Positions 45,673-54,229 of a stretch of 64,000 nucleotides of DNA are shown here, piece after piece. The notes beneath the pieces are model-generated. The model was not told where the DNA came from, did no database searches, and saw nothing but the letters and a program-made list of their open reading frames with translations. Made by a program: the position numbers and the translations under genes. Every line of letters starts with the position of its first letter. Positions within the stretch are counted from its first letter, which is position 1. This DNA is from Micromonospora echinaurantiaca (GTDB lineage: Bacteria; Actinomycetota; Actinomycetes; Mycobacteriales; Micromonosporaceae), in the NCBI RefSeq assembly GCF_900090235.1, contig NZ_LT607750.1, forward strand, positions 3,835,001-3,899,000, in the 5' to 3' direction.

Positions 45673-46338
45673 CTAACGCCAGCGCTTGACCAGCCCGGCC
45701 GCGCTGGCGCGGGCCCGGCCGAGCAGCCCCTGCCCGAAGACGATGTCGCGCAGGCTCTCGGGCGTGTCCTCGGCCCGGACGCTGTAGCGCGGTTGCAGCC
45801 ACGCGCCGGCGCGGGCCGGCCGCCGGTCGCTGGTGAACACCCGGTCGTAGCCGGCCGCCCGCAGCCGGGACAGCACGGTCCGGTCGTACCGGCCGAGGGG
45901 GCAGGCGGCCTGGTCGACCGGCTCACCGGTGAGCTCGGCGAGCCGGTCCCGGGCGGTGTGGAACTCCTCGGTCGCCTGCCGCGGGGTGAGACCGCGCCAC
46001 GGCCGGTGCCACATGCCGTGGCTGCCCACCGGCATCCCGTACCGCCGCAGTTCCTGGACGCCGTCGGCACCCACGCTGCCCGGCTCGCCCAGCCGCCCGG
46101 CGATGAGGAAGAAGGTGGCGCTCGCCTGCCGTTCGAGCAGGGCGGGCAGCCCCACCTCCAGGTCCGAGGCGTTGCCGTCGTCGAAGCTGAGTCGCACCCG
46201 CGGCCACGAGACGACCTCGTCGAGGATCGCGTGGAACCGGTCGACGGTCACCCAGTAGCGGTCCTCCCCCGGCTCCAGCTCCCGGCGCGGCGTACCGATC
46301 CCGTGGAACAGGATGTTGATCACGCGGTGGTCGGTCAT
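45673..46338 (-). CDS. polysaccharide deacetylase family protein (NodB homology)
   Basis: A 221-residue carbohydrate esterase-like protein. NodB motif 1 is SFDDG (about residues 50-54), followed by LERQASATFFLIAGRLGEP, and the metal-binding His motif is VGSHGMWHRPW (H-x3-H); the later LGRYDRTVLSRLRAAGYDRVFTS is the family motif 4/5 region. No signal peptide is visible, so it acts in the cytoplasm or as a membrane-associated enzyme. ATG 46338 is preceded by AGGAG. It follows the sugar transferase gene on the same strand (104 bases). Probably removes N-acetyl groups from an island sugar. Confidence 0.85.
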   Translation of the reverse strand: MTDHRVINILFHGIGTPRRELEPGEDRYWVTVDRFHAILDEVVSWPRVRLSFDDGNASDLEVGLPALLERQASATFFLIAGRLGEPGSVGADGVQELRRYGMPVGSHGMWHRPWRGLTPRQATEEFHTARDRLAELTGEPVDQAACPLGRYDRTVLSRLRAAGYDRVFTSDRRPARAGAWLQPRYSVRAEDTPESLRDIVFGQGLLGRARASAAGLVKRWR

Positions 46339-46442
46339 GGCGCTCCTGTGCCGGGTACGACGGGGATCGAGGATCATTCAACCGGCCTCGCTGACCGGGG
46401 GCAGTCGGCCGACCGTCCGCATTCCGGCCGCCGCCTGACCGG

Positions 46443-47945
46443 TCAGTACGCGCCGGAGCTGCGGATGACGGCGCTCAGCGTGCGGACCAGGATCGCCAGG
46501 TCCATCGTCAACGACCAGTTTTCCACGTAGGACAGGTCCAGCCGGATGGACTCCTCCCAGGACAGGTCGGACCGGCCGGACACCTGCCACAGCCCGGTCA
46601 GGCCGGGCTTGACCACCAGCCGCCGCCGCATGTCCGGCGGGTAGTTGGCCACCTCCCGGGGCAGCGGCGGCCGCGGCCCGACCAGCGACATGTCCCCGCG
46701 GACCACGTTGACCAGCTGCGGCAGTTCGTCCAGTGACAGCCTGCGCAGCCAACGCCCGACCGGGGTCACCCGCGGGTCGTCGCGCATCTTGAACAGCTCG
46801 CCGTCGGTCTCGTTGCGGTGCAACAGGTCCGCCAGCCGATCCTCGGCGTCCAGGTACATCGTCCGGAACTTGTAGATGACGAACAGGCGGCCGTTGCGGC
46901 CCACCCGCTCCTGACGGAAGATCGCCGGTCCACCGGCGTCCGGGCTCAACCGGATCAACAGGGCGATCGCGATCAGCAGCGGCGCGGCGAGCACCAGCAA
47001 CAGCAGCGCCGAGACCCGGTCGGTGACCGCCTTGACGAACCGCGGGCCACCCTTGAGCCGCGGGTGCTCGACGTGCAGCATCGGCAGTCCGTCGACCGGA
47101 CGGATGGTGGTGCGGTCCCCGGTCACGTCGACCAGGCTGCTGGCCACGATGAGGGCGACCTCGTCGCGTTCCAGCTGCCAGCCCAGCCGGCGCAGGGCGG
47201 CTCCGGCCATCTCGGGGCAGGACAGCACCACGACGGTGTCCGCTCCGGACCGGGCGACGGCGGTCGCCACGTCCTCGAACGTGCCGAGCACCGGCAGCAG
47301 CGGGCCGGCCGCCCGCGGCGGCAGCGGATCGGCGACTCCGTACGGCAGGCAGGCGCCGACCACCCCCAGCCCGTGGTAGCGCTCGCGGCGCAGCCGCCTG
47401 GCCATCTCGGCGACCGCGGCCTCGTGCCCGACCAGGATCACCCGGTGCAGCCGTTCGCCCCGCGCCCACGAGCGGTGCAGGCGCTGCCGGAGGAGGTACC
47501 GCATCGCGACTCCGGCGACGGTGGTCAACGGCATCGCGACCAGCACGTAGCCGCGGGCGAGCCGGAAATCGAACGCGAGCGAAACGACGGCCAGCGTGGC
47601 AATCAGCGCGAGACCGGAGCGGAACACCCGTGCGTACTCATCATTCCCGACGAATAGATAACGTGTTTCGTACGCTCGGTTGAGGGTCAGGACGAGTATC
47701 CATGCGAATGGCAGAGTAATGGTGAGCCAGAGATGGCCGCGGTTAACCGGCTCGGCCGTTTCCTGGCCGAACCGACCGACCATGGCCGCCGCCGCCGAAA
47801 GCAGTCCCACCGCCAGGTCGACCAGACACAGAGTGGCGACGTAACGGGACTGCCAGCCACCGCGACCCGATCGGACCGGAGCCGGCGAGATCGGCGCCAG
47901 GGCGGCGGCGGAGTCGACGACCGGGGCAACCTCCACCGAGTTCAC
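46443..47945 (-). CDS. polyprenyl-phosphate glycosyl-1-phosphate transferase (WbaP/WcaJ-type)
   Basis: A 500-residue initiating enzyme that transfers sugar-1-phosphate to undecaprenyl phosphate. The N-terminal half has four to five hydrophobic helices and a CoA-binding-like domain (RVILVGHEAAVAEMARRLRRERYHGLGVVGA); the C-terminal catalytic domain (about 310-500) begins with a membrane helix (VSALLLLVLAAPLLIAIALLIRL), then the signature IFRQERVGRNGRLFVIYKFRTM, SLDELPQLVNVVRGDMSLVGPRP and PGLTGLWQVSGRSDL. GTG 47945 is chosen for GGAGG. It commits the pathway and is likely the island's priming enzyme. A decayed copy of its end is at 44511-44599. Confidence 0.93.
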   Translation of the reverse strand: MNSVEVAPVVDSAAALAPISPAPVRSGRGGWQSRYVATLCLVDLAVGLLSAAAAMVGRFGQETAEPVNRGHLWLTITLPFAWILVLTLNRAYETRYLFVGNDEYARVFRSGLALIATLAVVSLAFDFRLARGYVLVAMPLTTVAGVAMRYLLRQRLHRSWARGERLHRVILVGHEAAVAEMARRLRRERYHGLGVVGACLPYGVADPLPPRAAGPLLPVLGTFEDVATAVARSGADTVVVLSCPEMAGAALRRLGWQLERDEVALIVASSLVDVTGDRTTIRPVDGLPMLHVEHPRLKGGPRFVKAVTDRVSALLLLVLAAPLLIAIALLIRLSPDAGGPAIFRQERVGRNGRLFVIYKFRTMYLDAEDRLADLLHRNETDGELFKMRDDPRVTPVGRWLRRLSLDELPQLVNVVRGDMSLVGPRPPLPREVANYPPDMRRRLVVKPGLTGLWQVSGRSDLSWEESIRLDLSYVENWSLTMDLAILVRTLSAVIRSSGAY

Positions 47946-48427
47946 GCAGCCTCCATCGCTCGTCGACCAGCCGTCCGCCGTGCGTCCCTCGTCGGCTTGA
48001 AATGGTGCGGTACGCGCAATGAAGCGCAGCCGGAAATGGTCGGTCCGGGAAGCGCCTGTGCGATACCGGCCAACCTGAGGATGGGTGATCCGGGCGCACT
48101 TCGCCAGAACAGTTTCGCTTTTACCGGCGCAAAGTCCAGTTGCCGACAACAGAAACCGTGCGGATCGTTGCGTGGGGCACCGACCCGGCTGGCGGCAATG
48201 GTCCGTCCAGGTGTCGGAGATCACCCGTCGGGGCGCGACCGGGCCGCACTTGGATGGCCGGAAAGGATGGCGGCACGGCCGCCGGATGTCGGCGCCTGAT
48301 CGCTTGGCCGACCCCGGATCGACCGGCTGCCGAACTCGCCGGGACCAACGGCCCGGTGGACGGGACCACCGGCACTGACCCGGCGCCGCGGGTACGGGCA
48401 GACTGGAGCCGAACGAAGGAGGACGGC
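47946..48427. other. intergenic region between the sugar transferase and the stress-protein gene
   Basis: About 480 bases carry the divergent promoters of the priming sugar transferase (minus) and the universal stress protein (plus). GC is lower around 47990-48180, with runs such as TTTCGCTTTTA. I looked for a known riboswitch class (c-di-GMP, c-di-AMP) on the minus strand and recognised none. No supported ORF or RNA gene. Confidence 0.55.
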
Positions 48428-49324
48428 ATGACCATCGAATCCGGTGCCCCCGTCGTGGTGGGTGTGGACGGTTCCGCCGCCGCACTGGACGCGGTGCGGG
48501 TGGCCGCGCGGGAGGCGGAGTACCGGCAGCGTCCGCTGCGGATCGTGCACGCGTTCATCTGGCCGCTGATGAACACCCCGCTGGGACCGGTGCCGGGTGG
48601 ACCGGCCGACGGCGGGCTGCGTAACCAGGCCGAGCGCTACGTCGACGAGGCGATGGCCGAGGCCGCCAAGGTCGCCCCGGAGGTACGGGTCACCGGCGCC
48701 GTGGTCGACGGCGCGGCCACCCCGGTGCTGCTGGACGAGTCCCGCGACGCCGCCCTGGTGGTGCTCGGGCACCGCGGGCTCGGCGGTTTCGCCGGTCTGC
48801 TGATCGGGTCGGTCACCGTGCAGGTCTCCGCCCGGGCGCAGAGCCCGGTGCTGGTGGTCCGGGGCGAGCCGCGGGCCGACGGCCCGGTGGTGGTGGGTGT
48901 GGACGGTTCCGACCTGTCCACCGAGGCGGTCGGGTTCGCGTTCGAGGAGGCGTCCCGGCGGGGTGCCCCGCTGGTCGCGGTGCACGCCTGGCTCTACCCG
49001 ACGCCGGTCGGTCCGGGTGAGATCCTGCCGCTGGTCTACGACGTCGAGGCGTTCGGCGACGAGGAGGAGCGCGTGCTGGCCGAGTCGCTGGCCGGCTGGT
49101 CCGAGCGCTACCCGGACGTGCCGGTGCAGCGCCGGCTGGTGCGGGGTTCACCGGCCCGGGCGCTGGTCGAGGAGTCGAAGACCGCGCAACTGGTGGTCGT
49201 CGGGGCGTACGGCCGGGGTGCGCTGACCGGGTTGCTGCTCGGTTCGGTCAGCCACGCGGTGTTGCACCACGCGCACTCGCCGCTGGCGATCGTGCGGCGG
49301 CGACGTACCGCCGACGGGTCCTGA
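48428..49324 (+). CDS. tandem-domain universal stress protein (first of two)
   Basis: A 298-residue protein with two UspA domains (about 5-145 and 155-292). Each begins with the ATP-site strand VVVGVDGS and ends with the nucleotide-binding signature (GHRGLGGFAGLLIGSV and GAYGRGALTGLLLGSV), the GxxG-x9-G(S/T) pattern of ATP-binding Usp proteins. Start ATG 48428 has AGGAGG six bases upstream. In actinobacteria such proteins are induced in low oxygen or stationary phase; that induction is general family knowledge, not visible here. A paralogue follows 128 bases downstream. Confidence 0.93.
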   Translation: MTIESGAPVVVGVDGSAAALDAVRVAAREAEYRQRPLRIVHAFIWPLMNTPLGPVPGGPADGGLRNQAERYVDEAMAEAAKVAPEVRVTGAVVDGAATPVLLDESRDAALVVLGHRGLGGFAGLLIGSVTVQVSARAQSPVLVVRGEPRADGPVVVGVDGSDLSTEAVGFAFEEASRRGAPLVAVHAWLYPTPVGPGEILPLVYDVEAFGDEEERVLAESLAGWSERYPDVPVQRRLVRGSPARALVEESKTAQLVVVGAYGRGALTGLLLGSVSHAVLHHAHSPLAIVRRRRTADGS

Positions 49325-49452
49325 TCCCCCGCACGTCCGCACCGGCCGGTCCCCGGCCGGCGCGGCGGCGCGCCCGGCGGTGGGTACGGGGAAACCTCGG
49401 CCGGCCGCGGGCCGCGCCCGGACAATGACCTGATCGAGGACCTGGAGGGCAG

Positions 49453-50298
49453 ATGAACCGTCCTGTCGTGGTGGGAGTGGACGGCTCCCCGTCGAGCCTG
49501 GTCGCGGCGGAGCACGCCGCGCAGGCGGCGGTGGGCCGGGACCGGCCGCTGCACCTGGTGCACGGCTACCTGCACCCGCTCGGATACGGCGTGCCGCTCA
49601 ACCCGTACGACGTGGGCATCCCGGCGCCGACCGAGGAGGCGCAGAAGATGTTGACGCAGACCGCTACCGATCTGGTCGGGCGCTGGCCGGGGCTGACCGT
49701 CGAGGCACGCCAGGTCGCCGGCGGACCGGGGGCCACACTGATCGAGGAGTCGAAGCGGGCGGAACTGGTGGTGGTGGGCAGCCGCGGCCACGGCGGTTTC
49801 GCCGGGCTGCTGCTCGGCTCGGTCGGCAGCCAGGTCGCCGCGCACGCGCACTGCCCGGTGCTGGTGGTCCGGCCCGCTGAGCAGCCGGTGCCGACCACCG
49901 GGCCGGTGCTGGTCGGGGTGGACGGATCCGAGTCGGCGGAGCTGGCCGTCGGGTACGCCGCCGACGAGGCGGCCCGCCGGCAGGCGGGCCTGGTGCTGGT
50001 GCACATCGCGCCGGACGGGGACCCCACCGCGCCGCCGGAGCTGGGTGACCTGCTGGCCACCGCCGCCGCGGCGGTACGCGGCAGCCATCCCGGAGTGGCC
50101 GTCGAGGAACGCGTGCTGCGCGCGGCCGGCCCTGGGCAGGCCCTGGTCGACGCGAGCCGGGACGCCGCCCTGGTGGTGGTCGGCTCGCGGGGCCGCGGCG
50201 GGTTCACCGGGATGCTGCTCGGGTCGGTCAGCCAGGCCGTGGTGCAGCACGCGCACTGCCCGGTGCTGGTCGCCCACCCCTACGGCCACGCCCGCTGA
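49453..50298 (+). CDS. tandem-domain universal stress protein (second of two)
   Basis: A 281-residue two-domain UspA protein, clearly paralogous to its neighbour (VVVGVDGS starts; signature GSRGHGGFAGLLLGSV and GSRGRGGFTGMLLGSV). The first and second domains each keep the ATP-binding pattern. ATG 49453 has GGAGGG five bases upstream. The pair arose by duplication; the 128-base gap between them shows no terminator, so they may share transcription. Downstream it converges with the FMN reductase gene. Confidence 0.93.
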   Translation: MNRPVVVGVDGSPSSLVAAEHAAQAAVGRDRPLHLVHGYLHPLGYGVPLNPYDVGIPAPTEEAQKMLTQTATDLVGRWPGLTVEARQVAGGPGATLIEESKRAELVVVGSRGHGGFAGLLLGSVGSQVAAHAHCPVLVVRPAEQPVPTTGPVLVGVDGSESAELAVGYAADEAARRQAGLVLVHIAPDGDPTAPPELGDLLATAAAAVRGSHPGVAVEERVLRAAGPGQALVDASRDAALVVVGSRGRGGFTGMLLGSVSQAVVQHAHCPVLVAHPYGHAR

Positions 50299-50366
50299 CC
50301 CAGGCACGGGACCCCCGGGGCCACGCCGCCCCTGACGGCGTGGGCTCGGGGGTCCGTGGTCGTCGG

Positions 50367-50987
50367 TCAGCCGTCGGCGCGGCCGAGCAGGTCCTCGAAG
50401 CTGGTGGTGAGGGCGAACGGGTCGGCCGGGCCGGTGGAGACCGGCCGCCGGTGGATCTGCTCGGCCAGTTCGGCGGCGGCCCGGTCGATCCGGCGCCGCA
50501 GCGCCCCGTCGGCCGTGCCACCGGACCAGTCCTCCGGCGCGGCGAAGACCGCCGTCGGCACCACCACCGCGTGCAGGTACGCGAACAGCGGCCGGAGCGC
50601 GTGCTCCAGGGCGAGCGAGTGCCGGGCCGTGCCACCGGTCGCGGCGACCAGCACCGGCCGGTCGGCCAGGGCCTCGGCGTCGACCAGGTCGAAGAACGAC
50701 TTGAACAGCCCGTTGTACGACGCGTTGAAGATCGGCGTGACCGCGATGATGCCGTCGGCGCCGGTGACCGTGTCCAGCGTCGCCCGCAGCGACTCCGACG
50801 GGAAGCCGGTGAGCAGGTGGTTCACCACGTCGTGGGCGTGCTCGCGCAGGTCGACCGGGTGCACGTCGACCAGCTCGCCCCGCCCGGCCAGCCCGTCGCG
50901 GGTGGCCGCGGCGAGCTGGTCGGCGAGGAGCCGGGTCGACGACGGCTGGCTGAGGCCGGCCGAGACGACGGCGAGGGTGCGGCTCAT
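50367..50987 (-). CDS. NADPH-dependent FMN reductase (CE1759/SsuE-like flavodoxin fold)
   Basis: A 206-residue flavodoxin-fold reductase that supplies reduced FMN. The N-terminal phosphate loop is VVSAGLSQPSSTRLLADQL, and TPIFNASYNGLFKSFFDLVD is the typical NAD(P)H:FMN reductase motif around residues 85-105. ATG 50987 overlaps the LLM monooxygenase stop by four bases, so it is coupled to the flavin-dependent oxygenase that would use its FMNH2. The pair is a standard two-component monooxygenase arrangement, often used on sulfonates or nitrogen compounds. Confidence 0.88.
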   Translation of the reverse strand: MSRTLAVVSAGLSQPSSTRLLADQLAAATRDGLAGRGELVDVHPVDLREHAHDVVNHLLTGFPSESLRATLDTVTGADGIIAVTPIFNASYNGLFKSFFDLVDAEALADRPVLVAATGGTARHSLALEHALRPLFAYLHAVVVPTAVFAAPEDWSGGTADGALRRRIDRAAAELAEQIHRRPVSTGPADPFALTTSFEDLLGRADG

Positions 50988-52123
50988 CGGGCGGCCCCGG
51001 GCGCCTTGCCGGTGACGTCGTCGACGGCGTGCACGGTGCTGTCCTTGGCGCCGCCCGCCGCGGCGACCAGCGAGGCGTGCGTGGGCGCCTCGGGCACGTG
51101 CGCCGGGCGCAGCGTGTCGAACTCCTTGCGCAGCACCGGGACCACCTCCTCGCCGAGGAGGTCGAGCTGCTCCAGCACCGTCTTCAGCGGCAGGCCGGCG
51201 TGGTCGATCAGGAACAGCTGCCGCTGGTAGTCCCCGACGTAGTCGCGGAAGCCGAGGGTCCGGTCGATGACCTGCTGCGGGCTGCCCACGGTCAGCGGGG
51301 TCTGCGCGGTGAACTCCTCCAGCGACGGGCCGTGCCCGTAGACCGGCGCGTTGTCGAAGTACGGCCGGAACTCGCGGACCGCGTCCTGGGAGTTGCGGCG
51401 CATGAACACCTGCCCGCCGAGCCCGACGATGGCCTGGTCGGCGGAGCCGTGGCCGTAGTGCTCGAAGCGCTGCCGGTAGAGCCCGACCATCCGCTGGGTG
51501 TGCTCCTTGGGCCAGAAGATGTGGTTGGCGAAGAAGCCGTCCCCGTAGTAGGCGGCCTGCTCGGCGATCTCCGGGCTGCGGATCGAGCCGTGCCAGACGA
51601 ACGGCGGCACCCCGTCGAGCGGGCGCGGCGTCGCGGTGAACGACTGCAACGGGGTGCGGAACCGACCCTTCCAGTCCACCACGTCCTCGCGCCAGAGCCG
51701 GCGCAGCAGGTCGTAGTTCTCGATCGCGAGCGGGATGCCGTTGCGGATGTCCTGCCCGAACCACGGGTAGACCGGGCCCGTGTTGCCCCGACCCATCATC
51801 AGGTCCACCCGGCCGTCGGCCAGGTGCTGCAGCATCGCGTAGTCCTCGGCGATCTTCACCGGGTCGTTGGTGGTGATCAGGGTGGTGGCGGTGGAAAGCA
51901 GCAGCCGGGACGTCCGAGCCGCGATGTAGCCCATCATGGTGGTGGGCGACGAGGGCACGAACGGCGGGTTGTGGTGCTCGCCGGTGGCGAAGACGTCGAG
52001 GCCGACCTCCTCGGCCTTGAGCGCGATGGTCACCATCGCCTTGATCCGCTCATGCTCGGTCGGCTCGCGACCGTTGGTCGGGTCGACCGTGACGTCGCCG
52101 ACGGTGAAGACTCCGAACTGCAT
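50984..52123 (-). CDS. LLM-class flavin-dependent oxidoreductase
   Basis: A 379-residue TIM-barrel monooxygenase of the bacterial-luciferase family. Typical family stretches are DVFATGEHHNPPFVPSSPTTMMGYIAARTSRLLLSTATTLITTNDPVKIAEDYAMLQHLADGRVDLMMGRGN. The C-terminus contains IDHAGLPLKTVLEQLDLLGEEVVPVLR. ATG 52123 has GAGGAG six bases upstream. It heads a two-gene operon with an FMN reductase. A near-perfect palindrome 59-78 bases upstream of the start (52182-52201) is a probable repressor site. Substrate unknown. Confidence 0.9.
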   Translation of the reverse strand: MQFGVFTVGDVTVDPTNGREPTEHERIKAMVTIALKAEEVGLDVFATGEHHNPPFVPSSPTTMMGYIAARTSRLLLSTATTLITTNDPVKIAEDYAMLQHLADGRVDLMMGRGNTGPVYPWFGQDIRNGIPLAIENYDLLRRLWREDVVDWKGRFRTPLQSFTATPRPLDGVPPFVWHGSIRSPEIAEQAAYYGDGFFANHIFWPKEHTQRMVGLYRQRFEHYGHGSADQAIVGLGGQVFMRRNSQDAVREFRPYFDNAPVYGHGPSLEEFTAQTPLTVGSPQQVIDRTLGFRDYVGDYQRQLFLIDHAGLPLKTVLEQLDLLGEEVVPVLRKEFDTLRPAHVPEAPTHASLVAAAGGAKDSTVHAVDDVTGKAPGAAR

Positions 52124-52181
52124 GACCAGCTCCTCGCGTTGTCCGCCGGGGCCGGCGCGGCACCCGGACGCACCCCACAAC

Positions 52182-52201
52182 ATATTTGACGAGTCAACTA
52201 T
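52182..52201. promoter_or_regulatory. palindromic operator upstream of the LLM/FMN reductase operon
   Basis: The arms ATATTTGAC and GTCAACTAT, separated by GA, match each other's complement at eight of nine positions. TTGAC-N2-GTCAA palindromes are typical MarR-family operators. It is one of the most AT-rich spots of this part of the window and lies between the divergent LLM and DUF3224 genes, so it could control both. No MarR gene is in the window. Confidence 0.6.
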
Positions 52202-52325
52202 TCCGCTGGCGGTGGCGCCGACGGTGTCGGGCGTCACGCCGACATCCCATGCGGAGCACGACCGGCAGCAGCCACCGCCAGGTACCTGACGGAAGATGTC
52301 AGCCTTTCCGGGCACGATGACCCGC

Positions 52326-52727
52326 ATGAGCGAACGCGCCACGGGCGGCTTCACGCTGGACAGCTGGGACGAGGAACCGTACGACGAGGGCGGCGGCGGC
52401 ACGCTCGCCGAGGCCCGGATCACCAAGTCGTTCACCGGCGACCTGGTCGGCACGAGCGTCACTCGGATACTGATGTGCCGCACGCCGGTCGAGTCCTCCG
52501 CCGCGTACGTGGGGTTTGAGCGGTTCACCGGCACTCTGGCCGGGCGCCGGGGCAGCTTCGTGCTGCACCACACCGCGGGCAGCGACACCGAAACCGGGTC
52601 GCGGCTGTCCTGGACGGTGGTGCCCGACTCGGCCACCGACGAGCTGCGCGGCCTGCGCGGCGGCGGGCAGATCGTGGTCGGCCCGGACGGCGGCCACACC
52701 TACCAGCTGGACTACCGGCTCGACTGA
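52326..52727 (+). CDS. DUF3224 domain protein
   Basis: A 133-residue single DUF3224 domain. The start ATGGFTLDSWDEEPYDEG and the end RGSFVLHHTAG...LSWTVVPDSATDELRGLRGGG...YQLDYRL match the family, which is thought to form a small beta-barrel related to allene-oxide-cyclase-like folds. Function unknown. Start ATG 52326 matches the family N-terminus; in-frame ATGs at 52317 and 52296 would add up to ten residues, and none has a strong ribosome-binding site. It is divergent from the LLM operon across the palindrome. Confidence 0.85.
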   Translation: MSERATGGFTLDSWDEEPYDEGGGGTLAEARITKSFTGDLVGTSVTRILMCRTPVESSAAYVGFERFTGTLAGRRGSFVLHHTAGSDTETGSRLSWTVVPDSATDELRGLRGGGQIVVGPDGGHTYQLDYRLD

Positions 52728-52766
52728 CACCCACCGGTCCGGAGCGGTGGCTGACCGCCCCGGCGG

Positions 52767-53042
52767 TCAGCCACCGGCGACCGAGGGCAGCACCTGCACC
52801 TCGGCCGCCTCGGGCACCGGGGCGTCCAGCCCGCCGAGGTGCCGGCAGTCCTCCCCGTCGACGTAGACGTTGACGTAGCGGCGCAGCTCGCCCCGCTCGT
52901 CGCGGATCCGCCGGGCCAACCGGGGCCAGGAGCCGGCCAGGTCGTCGAGAACGGCCCGCAGGGTGCCCGAGGCGGCCACGGTCAGCCGGCTCGCGCCCCC
53001 GGCCTCGCCGCGCAGCGGGCCGGGCACCAGCACGGTGACCAC
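52767..53042 (-). CDS. MoaD/ThiS-family ubiquitin-like protein
   Basis: A 91-residue beta-grasp protein ending in Gly-Gly (LPSVAGG), the form needed for C-terminal adenylation and thiocarboxylation. Core pattern VTVLVPGPLRGEAGG...LRAVLDDLAGSWPRLARRI...RRYVNVYVDGEDCRHLGGLDAPV...EVQVLPS. GTG 53042 has GGAGG six bases upstream and starts one base after the stop of the BNR-repeat gene. The pairing of a MoaD-like protein with a BNR/sialidase-like protein recurs in bacteria; molybdopterin genes are absent here, so a sulfur-carrier or conjugation role is possible. Confidence 0.88.
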   Translation of the reverse strand: MVTVLVPGPLRGEAGGASRLTVAASGTLRAVLDDLAGSWPRLARRIRDERGELRRYVNVYVDGEDCRHLGGLDAPVPEAAEVQVLPSVAGG

Positions 53043-53043
53043 G

Positions 53044-54129
53044 TCACACCTCCGCGGCCCGGACGCAGAGCACGTCGGGCAGGTGCGCGGCCACCCGGGA
53101 CCAGGAGTCGCCCTCGTCGCGGCTGGCGTAGACCTCGCCGGAGCGGGTGCCGAAGTAGACGCCGCCGGGGGTGGCGTCGTCGGCGCACATGGCGTCGCGC
53201 AGCACCGCCGGGTAGAACGGCCCCTCCGGCAGGCCGGTGCTCGCCGGCTGCCAGGTGGCGCCGGCGTCGGACGAGCGGAAGACCCGGCAGCGCCGGTCGA
53301 CCGGGAAGCGCTCGCTGTCGGCGGCGAGCGGGAAGGTGAAGACCGAGTCGGGGCGGCCCGGCAGGCTCACGATCGGGAAGCCGAAGTCGCTGGGCAGGCC
53401 GTCGGCGATCGACGACCAGGTGCGCCCGTCGTCGTCGGAGCGGTAGACGCCGTGGTGGTTCTGCGCGTAGAGCCGGTCGGGGCTGCCGGTGTCCCGGGCG
53501 ACCTTGTGCACGCACTGCCCGAACTCGGGCCACTCGTCGGGCAGGAAATAGGCCCGGATGCCCGTGTTGCCCGGCGCCCAGCTGGCACCGCCGTCGGTCG
53601 ACCGGTAGACACCGCCGGTGGACATCGCTACCAGGAGCCGGTCGGCGTCGGCGGGATGCGGCAGCACGGTGTGCACCGCCTGGCCGCCGAAGCCCGCGCC
53701 CCACTGCTCCCGGTGCGGGTGCTCCCAGAGCGCGCGGACCAGCTGGTAGGTGATCCCGCCGTCGTCGGAGCGGAACAGCGCGGACGGCTCGGTGCCGGCC
53801 CAGACGACGTCGGGCTGGTCGGCGCCGGCCGGGGTGAGCTGCCAGACCCGGCCCAGGGTGGCTCCGGTGTCGGCCGGGAAGGCCACCGGTGCCTCGTCCG
53901 GCTCCAGCCAGGAGGCACCGAAGTCGTCGCTGGTGGCGACGCTGGGGCCGAAGTGCGAGCTGGTGGTGCCGGCCAGCAGCCGGGGCGTGGCCCGCCGGGT
54001 GTCGATGGCGACCGCGTAGACGCCGGTCATCGGAAAGTGCGGGCCGCTCACCTCCCAGCTGCGCCGGTCGTCCGTGCTGGTGGCGAGGAACAGCCCCTTC
54101 GCCGTCCCGATCGCGAGCAGTGTGGCCAT
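53044..54129 (-). CDS. BNR-repeat (sialidase/VPS10-like) beta-propeller protein
   Basis: A 361-residue propeller protein with at least five Asp-box repeats: SDDFGASW, RSDDGGITY, RSTDGGASW, RSDDDGRTW, RSSDAGATW and ASRDEGDSW. It begins ATLLAIGTAKGLFLATSTDDRRSW, with no signal peptide, so it is predicted to be cytoplasmic, unlike secreted sialidases; catalytic Arg triad and Tyr of sialidases are not obvious. ATG 54129 has an AGGGG-type site. It forms a tight operon with the MoaD-like gene. Function unknown. Confidence 0.87.
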   Translation of the reverse strand: MATLLAIGTAKGLFLATSTDDRRSWEVSGPHFPMTGVYAVAIDTRRATPRLLAGTTSSHFGPSVATSDDFGASWLEPDEAPVAFPADTGATLGRVWQLTPAGADQPDVVWAGTEPSALFRSDDGGITYQLVRALWEHPHREQWGAGFGGQAVHTVLPHPADADRLLVAMSTGGVYRSTDGGASWAPGNTGIRAYFLPDEWPEFGQCVHKVARDTGSPDRLYAQNHHGVYRSDDDGRTWSSIADGLPSDFGFPIVSLPGRPDSVFTFPLAADSERFPVDRRCRVFRSSDAGATWQPASTGLPEGPFYPAVLRDAMCADDATPGGVYFGTRSGEVYASRDEGDSWSRVAAHLPDVLCVRAAEV

Positions 54130-54229
54130 CGCCCCTGTCCTCCGTCTCTCGGCGAGCGTGTGCGGCGTGATTATCACCACACCCACCGACAGAATTGCCA
54201 GAGCGCGCCGCGGCCGGGCTTCGCGGAGT

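Noticed and set aside
47946..48427. c-di-GMP or c-di-AMP riboswitch before the sugar transferase
   Set aside because: I could not find the conserved core of either class on the minus strand.
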